From Zizania palustris (Eukaryota; Streptophyta; Magnoliopsida; Poales; Poaceae): DNA of 64,000 nt. Below, piece by piece: positions 10,038-22,445 of the stretch (position 1 is the stretch's first letter; every line of letters begins with the position of its first letter). The position numbers and the translations under genes were made by a program. A model generated the notes under the pieces. The model was not told the origin of the DNA, did no database searches, and saw nothing but the letters and a program-made list of their open reading frames with translations. The stretch spans positions 63,908,865 through 63,972,864 of the forward strand of contig JAAALK010000285.1 in NCBI GenBank assembly GCA_019279435.1, in the 5' to 3' direction.

Positions 10038-11837
10038 CTAGAGGAGATGGAACTCTAGAAGAGCATCTTGGGAAAGAGGAAGAAAGAAGTTATCCTCGAA
10101 GAAAGCCTGCCCCATGAAATGGCTAAAGGAGCAGTTGCTAATCCTGGAGAAGGAAAAGAGCCTTGGGAAAGTATGTTTTAGGGGAGTGGTGTGCCAACAA
10201 TCATCCCAGAAGGCAACCGAGGTTCCACTGCAAGGAAGGGGGCGAGCAATGCCCCTGAAGAGAGTAGAAAGCTTAAGGATCTCCTTCCACCAGCGGGAAC
10301 CTTTCGGAGGAGCAAGGTGGGGAGCCAAGGGAGTGTTCTGGCAGAGTCGCCAAACCAGATGAACCCAGGGGATGTCAGCTGATGAGTAAAATTTATGGGT
10401 GTGTTTGAGCAGAAGAGCTATGTTCTGGGTTCTAAGGTCAATAACACCAAGCCCACCTTTGAGCTTGGGCCTACAAACACTGCGCCAAGCAACTCTAGGG
10501 TGGGAGGAAGTGGATGAATTATATCCCCTCCACAGGCAGTGACAGCGGGCACGATCAATGTGGTTGATCACCTTGACAGGGAGTTTGAAAGTGCACATGG
10601 CATAGGTGGGGAGGGCCGAGAAGACAGAGTTAACGAGTTGAAGTTTACCGGCCAAGGAAAGGCAAAAATTAGTGCTGGAGAGGCGGCGCTCGATTCTGTC
10701 CAGGAGGGAACCAAAGTCCCGAAATTTAGGTGCAAGGGTGCCTAGTGGAAGACCCAGATATGTAAATGGTAGGGATTCCAGTTTGCAACCGAATGTGTCA
10801 GCCAAGATTCGAGCATCCTCATCGGGGATGTTAAGGGGAATGAGACTGGATTTGTCAAAGTTGACCCTGAGACCCGATGCAAGGGAAAAGGAGTTGAGAA
10901 GGGCTTTGAACCAAAAGATGTTTCTCTGATTGGTGCGAAGGAACACCATGGTATCATCCGCGTATTGGACCATTGGGAAGTCATCGTTGGTATTATGACA
11001 AGCCGGGGCGTCAAGGAAGCCCAAGTTAGCAGCCTTGTTTACGATGTGCTGGAGGAGGTCAACTGCAATCACAAAGAGGAGAGGGGATAGGGGATCCCCC
11101 TGCCGGACCCCCCGCTTGCAGTGAAAGAATTTGCCCGGGATACCATTGAGGAGGACCGAGGAGTGACCCGAGGCAAGAATAGCCTGTATCCAGTCAATCC
11201 ATTTGGAAGGAAAGCCATGATGCTTGAACATGAGTGTGATAACAGAATGCTCGATGGTGTCGAAGGCTTTTTCAAAATCGATCTTTAGGATGACAGAGTT
11301 AGCTTTGGAAGATTTGCAGAGGTGGGTGTATTCGAAAGACCAAGCAATGCAATCTTGAATGGACCGGGCTTTGATAAAGCCATATTGATTTTTGTGTATG
11401 ATAGAACGAATGACTGGTTGTAATCGATTAGCCAGGATTTTTCTTAAAATTTTAACGCTTGTATTAAGGAGAGAGATGTGTCGGAAGTCATTAACTAAGA
11501 AGGCATGCTGAGATTTCGCAATTAAGGCAATGTATGACCCATTGAGGGGCATTAAAAGGGAAGGTGAAGGACAAGAAGAGATGGAGCGGCCAAGATCAAT
11601 GAAGTCAGATTTGATAATGGGCCAGCAAGTTTTGAAAAAGAGCCCATGGAAGCCGTCAGGACCAGGGGCCTTATCCGAGGGCAATTTGCGTATAACATGG
11701 TAGAATTCGTCATCCGAGAGATCAGCGGCTAGGTGGTCCAGCCCAGAATGACGAGGGATTAGAGTTTGAATGTTGAAACTCATCATAGGATTAGAGGAGA
11801 AGCCCATTTTACCAAGGAAGAAGTCGAGAAAGGCCAA
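10038..11837 (-). pseudogene. LINE ORF2 reverse transcriptase
   Basis: A 599-codon open stretch with the RT motifs in order: APGPDGF (residues 57-63), KIDFEKAFD (about 185), RQGDPLSP (about 245) and YADD (about 295). It then runs through the thumb and connection regions with LPFTYLGLPLG. The catalytic YADD aspartates are intact. This is the middle of ORF2. The upstream endonuclease lies in another frame, so a frameshift falls in 11838-11953, and the zinc-finger tail is also cut off. Confidence 0.88.
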
Positions 11838-11953
11838 GGCCTTGTCCTCCGCAGAGTTGGCCCAAATACCCTTAGGGGTTTGAATGGAGGGAATTAAGTT
11901 TTGGCGCTTTCGTGCACTAGCTGCAGCATGGAAGAACTTTGTGTTCTCGTCAC

Positions 11954-13153
11954 CTAGTTTGGTCCAACGAACCGTGTAACGCTGACGCCAATAAATGTTT
12001 TGGAGCTGAAGGAGGATGGTGATGTAGTCTTTGAGGATATCTCTGAAGTTTTTCTCTGGCCGAGAGAGAGGCCGGAGATCCTCCGTGTGGTCCAGGAAGT
12101 GGATGATGGCAGCATAATTGTTAATTCGAGAGCTAAGGGGGCATGGTTAGAGTGCCATGCAGAAAGCCGTTTTTGGAGCACACAGAACTTATGAGCAATT
12201 CTAGAAGCAGGATCAGAATGGGAGGAAGTAGAGTTCCAGCAGGAAGAGACAGTAGATAGAAAATCAGGTAGCTTTGTCCAGAAATTCTCAAAACGAAATA
12301 TCGAGGAACGCGGGATGGAGCTGGCAATGCGGACAATGCACGTATAGTGGTTAGAGGAAGAATTAGGGAGAGCAGCGAAGGAGGTGGCAGGAAAGGAGTT
12401 GATCCAATGGGCGGAGGAGAGACACCAATCCAGCTGAACCAAAAGAGGTGGAGATTGCATGTTGCTCCAAGTGAAACATCGACCATGCAGTTGGATGTCA
12501 ATGAGGCCAAGTAGGCTGATGGTGCTATTGAACGCCTGCATGGTGGCAAGTTTGGCACCCTGTCTATTACGGTTCGATGGAAAACAGTACATGTTGAAGT
12601 CTCCCACCAAAAGCCAGTCTTCTTCAGAGTGAATGATCAGAGAATGAAGCCACTCAATGAAGACAGCCCTGTCTCAACTATGGCAAGGACCATATACGTT
12701 GGAAAGGGTCCAACTCCGGTTGTCTGATGTGCTCCTTAGGGAGACTGTAAGGTGAAAGGGAGAGCTCGAGTGAAGAGTGCCCACGAAGTGGGAACTGTTC
12801 CAGGCCATGAGAAGGCCGCCAGAGGCGCCAAGGGAAGGATGGAAGAGAAAGCAATCAAATCTCTTAGGGAGGAATTTACGAACCAACGCCTGATCAAAAA
12901 AACAGGATTTTGTTTCTTGAAGGCAAACGATGTCCGCGGAGCTTGAGGTGGCAATGTTTCGGACGACGAGGCGCTTGCTAGAGGCGTTAAGCCCGCGGAC
13001 ATTCCAGGAGACAACACGCCACTCGCTGGTTTTAGTCATTAGGCGGATTAGAATGGACCAAGTTAGAATGCCTGGGCCAAAGCGATAGGGGAGGTGAGAC
13101 ACCAACCCCCCAAAAAATAAGTCCCCAGAGGAGACTAACGAGGACATTAACAA
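11954..13153 (-). pseudogene. LINE ORF2 apurinic-type endonuclease
   Basis: N-terminal half (12674-13153) has SWNVRGLN, CLQETK and GASGGLLMAW. C-terminal half (11954-12610) has VGDFNMYC and a degenerate SNHYT where the family has an S-D-H core. These are motifs of the AP-endonuclease that nicks target DNA for L1 insertion. The halves are in the same frame, separated by a single in-frame TGA at 12674-12676, and the change is consistent with decay of a methylated CpG. The H-containing catalytic motif is also altered, so the enzyme is probably inactive. Confidence 0.84.
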
Positions 13154-13500
13154 AAGGCAGGGCGAGGCCTGTCAACATTAACAAAATAATCCGAACGAGT
13201 GTAGCAAAAGCGGGAGTCTGAAATAGGAGATTACATAACACAAAATGGTGCCCCAGACGGGCGTTGGTGAGAGAGGTTGATGAATGGTTGTCGCTATTAG
13301 GAGGCATCATTGATAAACTATCGGATCAGAGGGACTAAGCTTCCCTAGGCAGCTGAGCAGCACAGGGACGGTCCTCCATGGCTTGATCCTTGGAGTCACT
13401 AGACGATAGAATGGAGTTAGTGACTTTGGACCCCTCAATGCCACAGAGGTGGATAGCAGAGAACTGAATTTGCGAGATGGAAAGGGGAGGACAGGGAGTA

Positions 13501-16104
13501 TCAGACCTTGATATAGTGATGAACTCTTTCATGCTCGGGTTCTCTGAGAGGGCGAGGCCCTTGCGTGTCGGCTTGAAACCTATGGACTTGAGTTGCAGCC
13601 GGAGACTTCGCTGGAGCCCTTTGTCCGAGAGAGGCGTCGGGGCAGCAGAGTGACGATGGAGTGGAGTAGACGAAGGGGAGGGTCCCTTTCCAAGATCTGC
13701 TTCCTAGGATGACGCCTAGCATAGACAAATCTGATAGGCCTGCTGTCGCGAGCCAAAGGGGCTGGTTGAGCCAGCGAGAGGTGAGGCTGAACAGCGCCAT
13801 TTTCCTAGTTGGAGGCGACATCATGGAGCAGAGGGGACTGCTACCTCTCCGGGAGTGGAGATGGTTGAGACGGTGAAGCAGGCAACTCCACAATGACCGT
13901 CATGGAGGAGGCGAAGGAGATACCCAATATTGCCGCACTGTTTTGCGGCGCGGCCTCGACTAAGTCTCCAACGCCTGGGGGCTCATCGATAGCCAGATGC
14001 AAGAAGTCAAGCAGATCATCATGGTCTGCCTCAGCCGCCAAGTCGTTGGGAAGGTTGTCATTGTTGAAGGGTTGATGCTGCCAATGATTTGCCAGGGGAC
14101 CGAAAAGCTGTTGGTCAGCCAATAGCTGGACCCATCCTGGCTCTCCTGGTTGGACAGGATCAAGAAAGGGGTGGGGTTGCCATTGTCAGGAGGTGGTGGA
14201 GCTTCATCGCCAAGCCATCAATCTGTCAGGTCCGATTGAAGGAGGTAGACCGGGAATGTCCAAGAACGCCCGGCACCATCCATCTCCCTACCATACTTCA
14301 CCGTGATACTCCTGGGGATGTCTAGATCGTCGTCGTAAAGGACTTTGATCAGGACTCGGGCAAGGTTGTGATCTTGACTGTGCCATAAGATTAGTTGGCC
14401 AAAGGAGGAGCAGATTTGTTGAATGAAATCTAGGGTTTTGAGGTCCAGCGGAAACCCTAGAAACATGATCCATCCCGTACGGGCGAAGGGGGCCGTCCGG
14501 CAGTTGATTGCCTCACTGTGCTTGACAAAGCGCACCAGGTGATCGAGGACGAAGATTGGTGGAGAGTTGACGAGGAAGTCTCTTTCGACGAGGTTGTTGA
14601 GCTTAAAAATGACCACACCGAGAGGGTGGAGGCTATACCGCTCAACCCGGAGTAGGAGCTGGTGAACCACTTGTTGGCAGATGGCGATCAGGAAGTCCGT
14701 CCGCTCCGCAGGAGGGATGTGGCCGTCAGACTCCGCAATGGCAAAACACTCATGGCGAGGAACGATCTCTCCCGAAAGAATGACGTTGTTTCATTGGCGA
14801 TGAAGCGGGCCTCCTCCATCCCGGAGTGTCCCCCCGTAAGGGACGAAGGGGAGAGGGTTTGCCGGGAAGTTAGCCATGGGCACCAGGGGAGAATGGGTGG
14901 AGCAGGGAGGACAACGGAGAGGGGAGATGGTGGAGCAGGAAGGACGACGGAGAGGGGTGATGGCTAGAGACGGAGAGGACGAGGAGGGAAAAGGCGGGGA
15001 GGGCGTCTTTCCAACTTCCAAGACAGACCCCCGGGGGCTAGTATGCAAAAGGGCCCAAGAAGAGCTGGAAAATGAAACTAGGTTCAAAGGGGGGAGAGGA
15101 GGGAAGGGGAGGGGGAAGTGGGAAGGCGACGCAAACCGAGGGGGCTGCCTTGAAGAAAGTCCTGACATGGGCAATTAATGCAATGCGACAGGGGAGTGCA
15201 ACCAGCGTCTGACGAGAGCGCTGGCTTCGAGGCGGCAAACCGAGGGGAGCCAATAGCCAGATCACCTTTCAGACGGGTGAAGAAACGGTCTAGAGGGATG
15301 GTGTCCTATTGGGGGGTAAGGGTGATCGAGAGGTGTCGCCAGGAGTCTAGGGGGACAAGGTCGAGTCAGGGTGAAGCGTGGGAAAAGCATCCGAGGATGG
15401 ACGGCTTAGATGCATTAAGTTTGAAAATGGCCATGACCGAAAGAAAACCGGGGCAGCACAAACTGGCAGGGTCTCGCTCGAGGAGAGGCCAACGATCAGA
15501 AGAAGGAAGGGGACACCGAATTGAACCAACTAGAACGAAGGGTGACCGAAGGGGATGGACGGAGGGTGATGAACCAGAACTCAGAAGGGGGCGGTCGGAA
15601 GGGAAGACCGTGATTGTATCCGAGAAGGAGACCTTTTTGACAGTCTTGAGGCTAGGGCAGCGCCGTGGAGACCTGGGACCAGGAGGGCGCTGGGGAGACG
15701 ATGGACGCCGGCGATTGGCCGTAGGAAAGCAAGGGGGGTTTCCGACGAACAGGGACCCATCGTCCTTCTTCTTCAGCAAGCCAGCGCAGAACCTCCAAAG
15801 ACCAGTTAGGGCCACCATCACGCCAAAGATGGAAGAAAACGTCAAAATGATCAGTCGTGATTCTACAGAGGCGAACGATGGAAAGACCGACAGCTTTATC
15901 GCTAACAGAAAAGCGGAAGTGTCTGTCTTGAACCAAGGCTACGTGAAAGCCAGCCGGGAAACCACCAAGGCTAGCATGGAGGGCAAGGCTAACCGAGACC
16001 ACCGTTAGACGAAATGTAAAGTGCCGGAAAATAGTCAGGAGGAGAAAGGAACCCGCAGGGGAGGACGAAGGATGATGGACCGGAAGAGAGAACTGCATCA
16101 GCAT
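13501..16104 (-). pseudogene. LINE ORF1 nucleic-acid-binding protein, frameshifted
   Basis: The N-terminal part (15652-16104) has RHFRFSVSDKAVG and FFHLWRDGGPNW, a segment typical of grass LINE ORF1. A Pro/Ser-rich linker follows in another frame (15366-15845). Then comes a DUF4283/RRM-like region at 14218-14670 (GWIMFLGFPL, ITVKYGREMDGAGRSW) and an acidic tail at 13841-14122. ORF1 binds element RNA. At least three frame changes and several stops break it. The long plus-strand ORFs here (for example 15178-16008) are shadows of GC-rich coding sequence. Confidence 0.7.
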
Positions 16105-17015
16105 GGAGCGCTGAAAGAGGGCACCCTTGGAGAAGTCTCAAGAGGAGACCAGATCCTAGAGGGCTGGGTCGTCCTCAAGCTCCACCAGGGGAAGAAGAGG
16201 ACCCATGACCGAAGAGAAGGAAGGGGAGAGGAAGAGGAGAGGCGAAAGCAAACCAGAGAAGAGCAAGAGTGACTAACCCGAGCGGAGGGATCAAGGACGG
16301 CGAGGTGGGGAGGGCTGGCAGCGGGTGGCCGCCACTAACACCAGTGACATCGCTCCTTGCTACTCCCCTCGCCGTACTTTATCCCGTGATAGTTTTACTC
16401 TTCTAAGTTTATTATATCAATCAGTAACTATCCATCAAAACATCAAGGAAAACTATCAAAATCAGATGAAGAAATTTACCTGATCAAATCGCTGAAAAAT
16501 CGGATGTTCATGACGGTGATCAGGAAGGTTTCCTTCATTGGCTTCAGGAGATGAACCAAATTATGCACAGTATTTTCGGCATAGCTGTAGCCGGTCTGAC
16601 ATGTTCAATCGACACTATTCATCATCATTCGGATTCAGCAGGAGAAATGCTCTCGGTGTACAAACTTTGCTAGAAAAAACAAATTTGATCTCTTGTTTCT
16701 TTGAATGTTCTGGATCTACAAAAGTTCTGGTGTACAATGTTCAGCTAGCAAAGGGGATTTTATATCCACCTACTCCACATTCTAGAAGGCACATTTTGCA
16801 CTAAGCCCCCTAGAAAAGACCCAAAATACAAAACTAAAAATTACAACTAGAAATACCCTAATTACTCTACAAAATTACAAATGACACCTCTTTAGAATAT
16901 TTTCAGAATATTTGTACTCCAAAAATACTCTAAAAAGTACACACTAAGACACTAAAAATTTAAATCAAAACTTGACACAATTTTATTGAATTAGTAAAAG
17001 CGATAAACGTTTCGA

Positions 17016-17034
17016 CGGTTTTCAGCAAAAACCG
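17016..17034 (-). promoter_or_regulatory. LTR stem-loop (D2)
   Basis: CGGTTTT, a 5-base loop, then AAAACCG: a perfect 7-bp inverted repeat followed by ACAAAG. One of a set found in all Sirevirus LTRs here. Confidence 0.6.
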
Positions 17035-19004
17035 ACAAAGCCTTTTTAGCCCTTCGACTCGTGACACCGCTTCGCGACTCCGAGCGCCAGCAAGCCACTT
17101 CCTGCTCTCGATCCCCTCAAGCCACGTGAATGCTTGTCCTCGCCTCCCTCTCGTGAACACGGTCGACACGCTGTCGCAGTCAGTTGTCCGTCTGAGTCTT
17201 GCTCCGTCTCTTCGTGCACTCTTGAGATCTTCTCCAACTTCGCCGGGCCTCCCTGATCCTCGGCATCAAGCTCCCCGCTCGACCCTCGATCACCCGCCGT
17301 CGACAGTCGGTCAGCATCTCCACCCTGCACATACAAGACAAGCCAAAACAAGAACGCGACTCACCGCGAAAACCCTCGGTAGCCAATCCTCCATTTCACA
17401 TCGAACCCCTCGATGCACTCAAACAACCTCAATCCCTCACACGCTCATCCTTGTCAATCACTCATCATCCAGACCGAAACCACCCTTGGTTTCACAGAAA
17501 TACTTCAATTTCAGGTTGAACCTCTGAATAGCAATCACTTACAAATTTGATGTATTAACAATAGCTATTTCAGACATTTGGTATTTAATCAAACTGATCT
17601 GAATTTAATCTCAACCAAATAAACAAATCAGTTTAGTATCAGATTTCACAGGACACATTACAGAACTTCAACCATTCAGATAGATTCACTAAACAGTTTT
17701 TTTTTTCAGATTACAAAACTGATACAGACCTTCAGCTAGCAGTTCTGAATCAATTTAAAATGACAGGTAAACTTATTCAAGTATGAAAAGTTCTAACACA
17801 CTTCACTGTAAATGCAAATACCTGATAGACAGAAATCAGTTTCAATCACATCCAAGAAATTACTCTATGCACTGTTTCAGTTCATTAACAGTGAAAGCAG
17901 TAAAGTATAGAGCTACAACAACAATATTTAGCAACCTTTTTCTGAACCAGATAAGCAGAACTGACATTTATCTTTTGAACATAAAGGAGATCAAATCCTG
18001 TTTCAACTGGTTCTCAGCAAAAACCAAACAGTTCACTTCAAACTGATTTTGTATCACTGTTTTAAATCAGGAAAGACTGTGTATCATCAGGAAGTCATAT
18101 CACCATTGAACCAAAATCAGCACAAGAGTTCTAATAAAATTTTTGCGATGAATGAAATTTTCACAGTAATTACTCTTACTATATATCTTAGAATAATTGT
18201 TCACTGGACTCCAGATTTCAGCAAAATTCACAAAGGATATTCAAGGATCCAAATAATCTGAAATTACTGGACTGACCCAAATGTTATCACAAAATTCAGA
18301 ATAGTCATGCATAAAAATTATCAAAACATCTAAAATCAGAATGATTATCTGTCCAAACTTGTAAGCTTATCAAACAAATTCAAATGGACAGATCATATAC
18401 TTCACTAATCAACTACTTAAGAAAAACAGAAGAGAATTTAGAATTCTCTACACGAACAAAAACAGAGATAGTGGTAAAGATAAATCTTCAATTTCTGCAG
18501 AAATGGTTATGGAATATATTTGAATCCCTTCAACCATGATATTTACTCAAGGAACACTCAAAAATCAGCCAAGATGTTGATGAACACTTGAAGAAACATT
18601 TCATCAAACATGTAGAGGGATAGACCAAAACTGAAACAATTATCTAGAGTAATTTTTCAGTGTTGTGGTGCCTTTTTTGATCAGCAAAAAGATCAATAAG
18701 ATATTGCAGAAATCACATGCAACTTTCAAAAATGGATCATTCAAATCATGCACAACAAAAAATGTATACACATAAATATCAACTTCTGCACTAGATTCAC
18801 CAGAAAACAGCTCTCGAAAATGAATTCAGCCACAAAACTGCATACTTGCGCCCAGAAATGTAATCCATCGCTGGAACTATTCCTTTTGCCTGATTGTGAA
18901 TAGACGCTTGATTGAATAAAAGTAGCAGCAAATGTATGAAATTGATATTTGATTCAGCCAAAAGACTAGCCAAAAATCGTCCACCTGCCCATGGATATGG
19001 TCCC

Positions 19005-19014
19005 CTATTTATAG
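19005..19014 (-). promoter_or_regulatory. TATA box of D1 LTR
   Basis: CTATAAATAG on the minus strand, about 210 bases downstream of the stem-loop in element sense. Likely the core promoter of the original element. Confidence 0.6.
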
Positions 19015-19223
19015 GCCAACCATGGGGGTATTTTCTAAAAAGAACCCTATAGAATCAAAAATTACACAAAAGTCCTATTACTTGTAATATATTTTCAGAA
19101 TTAGAAAATTCTGAAAAATATACCAAAGGAGTACACTAACTCTAGACTCACAACCTTTTATTACACATTGACTCAAAGTAAAAAGACTCCAAACTATTAA
19201 AATTAACAAAATTAGATATGCGA

Positions 19224-19242
19224 CGGTTTTCAGCAAAAACCG
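19224..19242 (-). promoter_or_regulatory. LTR stem-loop (D1)
   Basis: CGGTTTT, loop CAGCA, AAAACCG: identical to the copy in D2 and followed by ACAAAG. Confidence 0.6.
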
Positions 19243-19709
19243 ACAAAGCCTTTGAACCCTTCGACTCGCGACACCGCTTCACGGCACTGAGTGGCAGCAA
19301 GCCACTTCCTCTCTCGATCCCCTCGAGACGCCTGAATGCTTGCCCTGGCCTCCCTCTCGAGAAATCCGGTCATCACGTCGTCGCAGTCAGGCATCCGTCC
19401 AAGTCTTGCTCGGTCTATTTGTGCACTCTTGAGATCTTCTCCAACTTCGCCCAGCCTCCCTGATCATCCGGCATCGAGCTCCCCGCTTGACCCTTGATCA
19501 CTCGCCGTCGACAGTCGGTTAGCATCTCCACCCTGAACATACAAGACAAGCCAAAACAAGAACACGATGCACCGCCGAAACCCTCGTCACACACTCCTCC
19601 ACTTTACATCAAAACCCTCGATGCACTCAACCAACCTCAACCACTCAAATGCTCATCCTTGTCAATCACTAATCATCCAGACCGAAAGCACCCTTGGTTT
19701 CACACCTTC

Positions 19710-20170
19710 TTAAAATGAACTTCTAAGCCCTCCTCAAGAAGTTGTGAAATAGAAACAAAATTAAAGCACAAATTTCCAACCAAAGCAACATTCCTCAAAG
19801 AGAAATGCTCAAAAATACAAATTGAACCAAAACCATGTACCTTCCCTTGACCATTGTTCCTGAAGGTGATGTATTCCTTGGAGCTCGGGGAAGTGAGGCT
19901 AGAGAACCATCTGCGATGTCCTATCATGTGGCGAGAACACCTCGAATCCATGATCCAAATGTCATCCAAGCATCGATCCTACAAAATCAATGGTCATAAG
20001 GAGGAGCAAACTGTTCGACACCAAGTTTAGCAAAAGAGCTAAATCAGTGTCGAGCCATCTGCTCAATGGAAGGAAAGCAAAAAGGAGTGTAATAGTATAG
20101 ACCAAAGAGCGGATAAAAGTGTGGTCCTCAATTCTGCCTAAAGTCAAGGCTACGACACCCATAGCCATAT
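19710..20170 (-). pseudogene. Sirevirus C protease and pre-integrase remnant
   Basis: Reads IWIMDSRCSRHMIGHRRWFSS at the start of 19710-19969. The retropepsin active site D-S-G is changed to D-S-R, so the protease would be dead. FVSISQLLEEGLEVHF follows and leads into the GAG-pre-integrase region, which continues at 6892 beyond D1. The 5 bases at 19705-19709 are the D1 target duplication. Upstream (19962-20168) is decayed linker. Confidence 0.75.
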
Positions 20171-20249
20171 TTAGAATGACCTAGAATTCTGCCAGAGCAA
20201 AAACCACCCTCTAGACCATGGGCACAAAAGCCGTATACTCTACCACCAC

Positions 20250-22445
20250 CTACATGACGTGCCCTGACATGTAGCCTCTCACCACATTGAGGGACTCTCT
20301 GTCTACCACCCTATAGGTAGAACTTCTCCCACCCACCTTAAGATGTCTCAGCTCTCTCAACCCGCTTCCTCTTGAAGCAAAACTACGCAATATGTCACGC
20401 TCTCTGACAGAACTCACAATGATAGTTAGGTTTCTTAGGATGTGGTTGAGTCTTTGGTTTCTTGGGCTTGGTGGTGTTGGGTTTTGGCTCTTTGCTATGA
20501 GAGGGTCCAGGTAGAGAGTCAGGAGAAGTGAGAAGGCTCTTGGGCTTGGGGATCCAGGTAGGTTTCTTAGGTGGAGCTTTGGGTTGTTCTTGGAACACTC
20601 CATCCTTGGGCTGACAGGCTTGAAAAGACTCAGTGGAGTGAGTCTTGGGATATCTCTACTCTAGAGTCAGCCTTGGTGTAAGTATAACCTACTCAAAACC
20701 CATCCTACCTCTTAAACTGCTGGATCATCATGCCGAGTTGAGGCTTCTGGAAAACACCCAACTCAAGATCTGACGGAAGTAAGAGTTCTTATTCTGAGTA
20801 TCAGCTAACTCCTCTCTCAAGGAAGCTAGCACCTCCACCCGAGATAAGTAGATCTCACACTGTCTATCAACTTGAATAGACATCTCAAGCTTTTGGACCT
20901 CAGCTTTCATCTTAATCAGCTTCATCCTCAAAAACAAGCAGTTCTCACAAATAGTGGGTAGAACTAACAAGGTCTCAAGCTCAAGCTTGGTCTGCTCTAA
21001 CTCAGCTATAAGACACTCAAGATCGCCAGACTGCTCATCACTCTTCGCTCTCAGCTCAACTAGGTCAGCTAAATGGGATGGGCGGTCTCTACAAGGCATG
21101 ATAGTTGTGGCATGAGCATCTTTAAACTCCAACTGAGCACTTTCAAGCTCAATGGACAAAGCATCTCTCTCATCAACCCTCTCGGTGCACCTGGACTTTA
21201 GAGAAGTCAGGTCACAAAGCAACACCTCAAAGTTGGGGCACTCACTACTCTCACCCAAGCAAGGGACTGAAGATAGACTCTCAATCTTGCTATTAGCCTT
21301 AGCAAGCTCACTCTCTATCTCATCTACCATCTTCTTAACCCTATTAAGTAGTTTCTCCTGATACTTAAACTCCTGACGATTTTTTCAAGTAATTCAACAA
21401 CTTCACGCTCATAAGAAGATACCTTCTCGTCATCGTCGTCGGAGTTGTTAGAGGAGCCCTTGTCTTCTTTATCCCCAAGAGCCATTGAGAAGAAGCTCTT
21501 GTAGGACATACGGTTGTGATGCGAGCAAGTCTTCGGCTTGTTCCCAAAAGCCATGAAGCAGAGGCTAGCCATATCATCCATGTACTTCTCCTTCCCCTTC
21601 TTAACCATGATCTCCTCATCGCTTGAGCTCGATGAAGAGGAATAAGAGGATGATCACTTGGAGTAGCCCCTCTCCATCTCGACGAAGAAGGCCATGTCCC
21701 GCTTCTTGTTCTCGCATCGGTAGTCCATTAGGGCCTTTTGGAAGAACTTCGTCTTAGGCTTGCCCTTGGTGAAGGTGTACTTGTCGAAGCTAGTGTGCTT
21801 GTTGGAATTATAGGAGCCCCTGCCGGTGTGATTCTTGTGAGTGTTGCACTTGGGGCAGTCAGCGACGAAATGTTCTAGATCACTATACTCAAAGCAACCC
21901 GGTTTTGTGCAATAACGTTTAAGTATGTGTCTATCATAAACACGACGAACTCGGCTGTTGAACAAGCATAAATAATCATCTCATAAAATATCCAACTGAT
22001 CCTCAGTGATAGACATCAAAGAGAACAAAGCACAACTCAAAGAAGCATCAGTAGAAGGTGTCGCAAGGGCCATGGTTTTGGTACCAGAACTAGTGAGATT
22101 TGATCTCAACTAGATAAAAACCTCGAAGACCTTGAGCTTACTGAAAAGCTTTGCAATATTCAAGGTATCATAAGAAGCACTCTCAACAATAGAAGATACC
22201 TTGATCTCCTAGACCTTAGGGTTCAAGGTATGAAGAACATTGAGCGCATGTTCATGGTCTGAGACCAGCTGATCTCTATCGGCCTTGTTGTCCTGAAGCT
22301 TGTTAATGATCGACTAAAAGCGACTAAATAGAGCCCTGACAGTCTCACCTGGCTTCTGTGAGAAATTTTCGTACTCTCGCTCATAGGTTTGATAAAGCCT
22401 TGCCTTGACCTGATATGTCCCCTCATGGTGTGCCTAGAGGGTAGC
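20250..22445 (-). pseudogene. Sirevirus C gag remnant
   Basis: Minus strand, in several frames. The central gag homology near 22223-22440 corresponds to element A gag at about 41200-41560. A zinc knuckle at 21654-21965 reads CFEYSDLEHFVADC, with the second cysteine changed to tyrosine. Acidic and coiled-coil sequence follows at 20728-21330 (LRMKLIKMKAEVQKLEM), then a Pro/Lys-rich linker at 20395-20600. Sirevirus gag proteins are long with this order of parts. The first part of the gene lies on the other side of insertion A, at 43904-44221. Confidence 0.72.

Larger units (their letters stand above)
9325..16375 (-). mobile_element. Plant LINE (L1-type non-LTR retrotransposon), near full length
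   Basis: On the minus strand the order is a GC-rich 5' region, ORF1 (about 16104-13500), endonuclease and RT (13153-10038), a zinc-finger tail (9794-9444), then a 3' end closing at a run of eight T on the plus strand (9325-9332, the poly(A) tail). Length (~7 kb) suits a plant L1-clade element. The 5' limit near 16375 is estimated from where GC-rich LINE sequence gives way to AT-rich LTR sequence. I could not find convincing target-site duplications. Several frameshifts and stops make it inactive. Confidence 0.85.
7877..17496 (-). repeat. Sirevirus-type solo LTR D2 inside D1 (split by a LINE)
   Basis: Starts TGTGGGATCGGAATGGCG and ends CTTGGTTTCACA, like D1, and lies in the same orientation. 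GAAAT flanks it on both sides (7872-7876 and 17497-17501), a perfect duplication within D1. Own sequence is 7877 to about 9324 and about 16376-17496, roughly 2.6 kb. The only insert is the LINE. It is a younger solo LTR of the same family that landed in D1. Confidence 0.85.
6893..19704 (-). repeat. Sirevirus-type solo LTR D1 (split by D2)
   Basis: Plus-strand ends are TGTGGGATCGG and CCTTGGTTTCACA (TG...CA). CCTTC occurs immediately outside both ends (6888-6892 and 19705-19709), a perfect 5-base target duplication in element C. Own sequence is 6893-7876 and 17502-19704, about 3.2 kb, AT-rich, with a TATA box on the minus strand (19005-19014) and a stem-loop at 19224-19242. No internal retrotransposon genes are present, so this is a solo LTR left by LTR-LTR recombination. 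Confidence 0.85.

Noticed and set aside
15178..16008. 276-codon plus-strand ORF
   Set aside because: It is antisense to the LINE ORF1, whose recognisable motifs are on the minus strand. The plus-strand product is Arg/Gly-rich low complexity.
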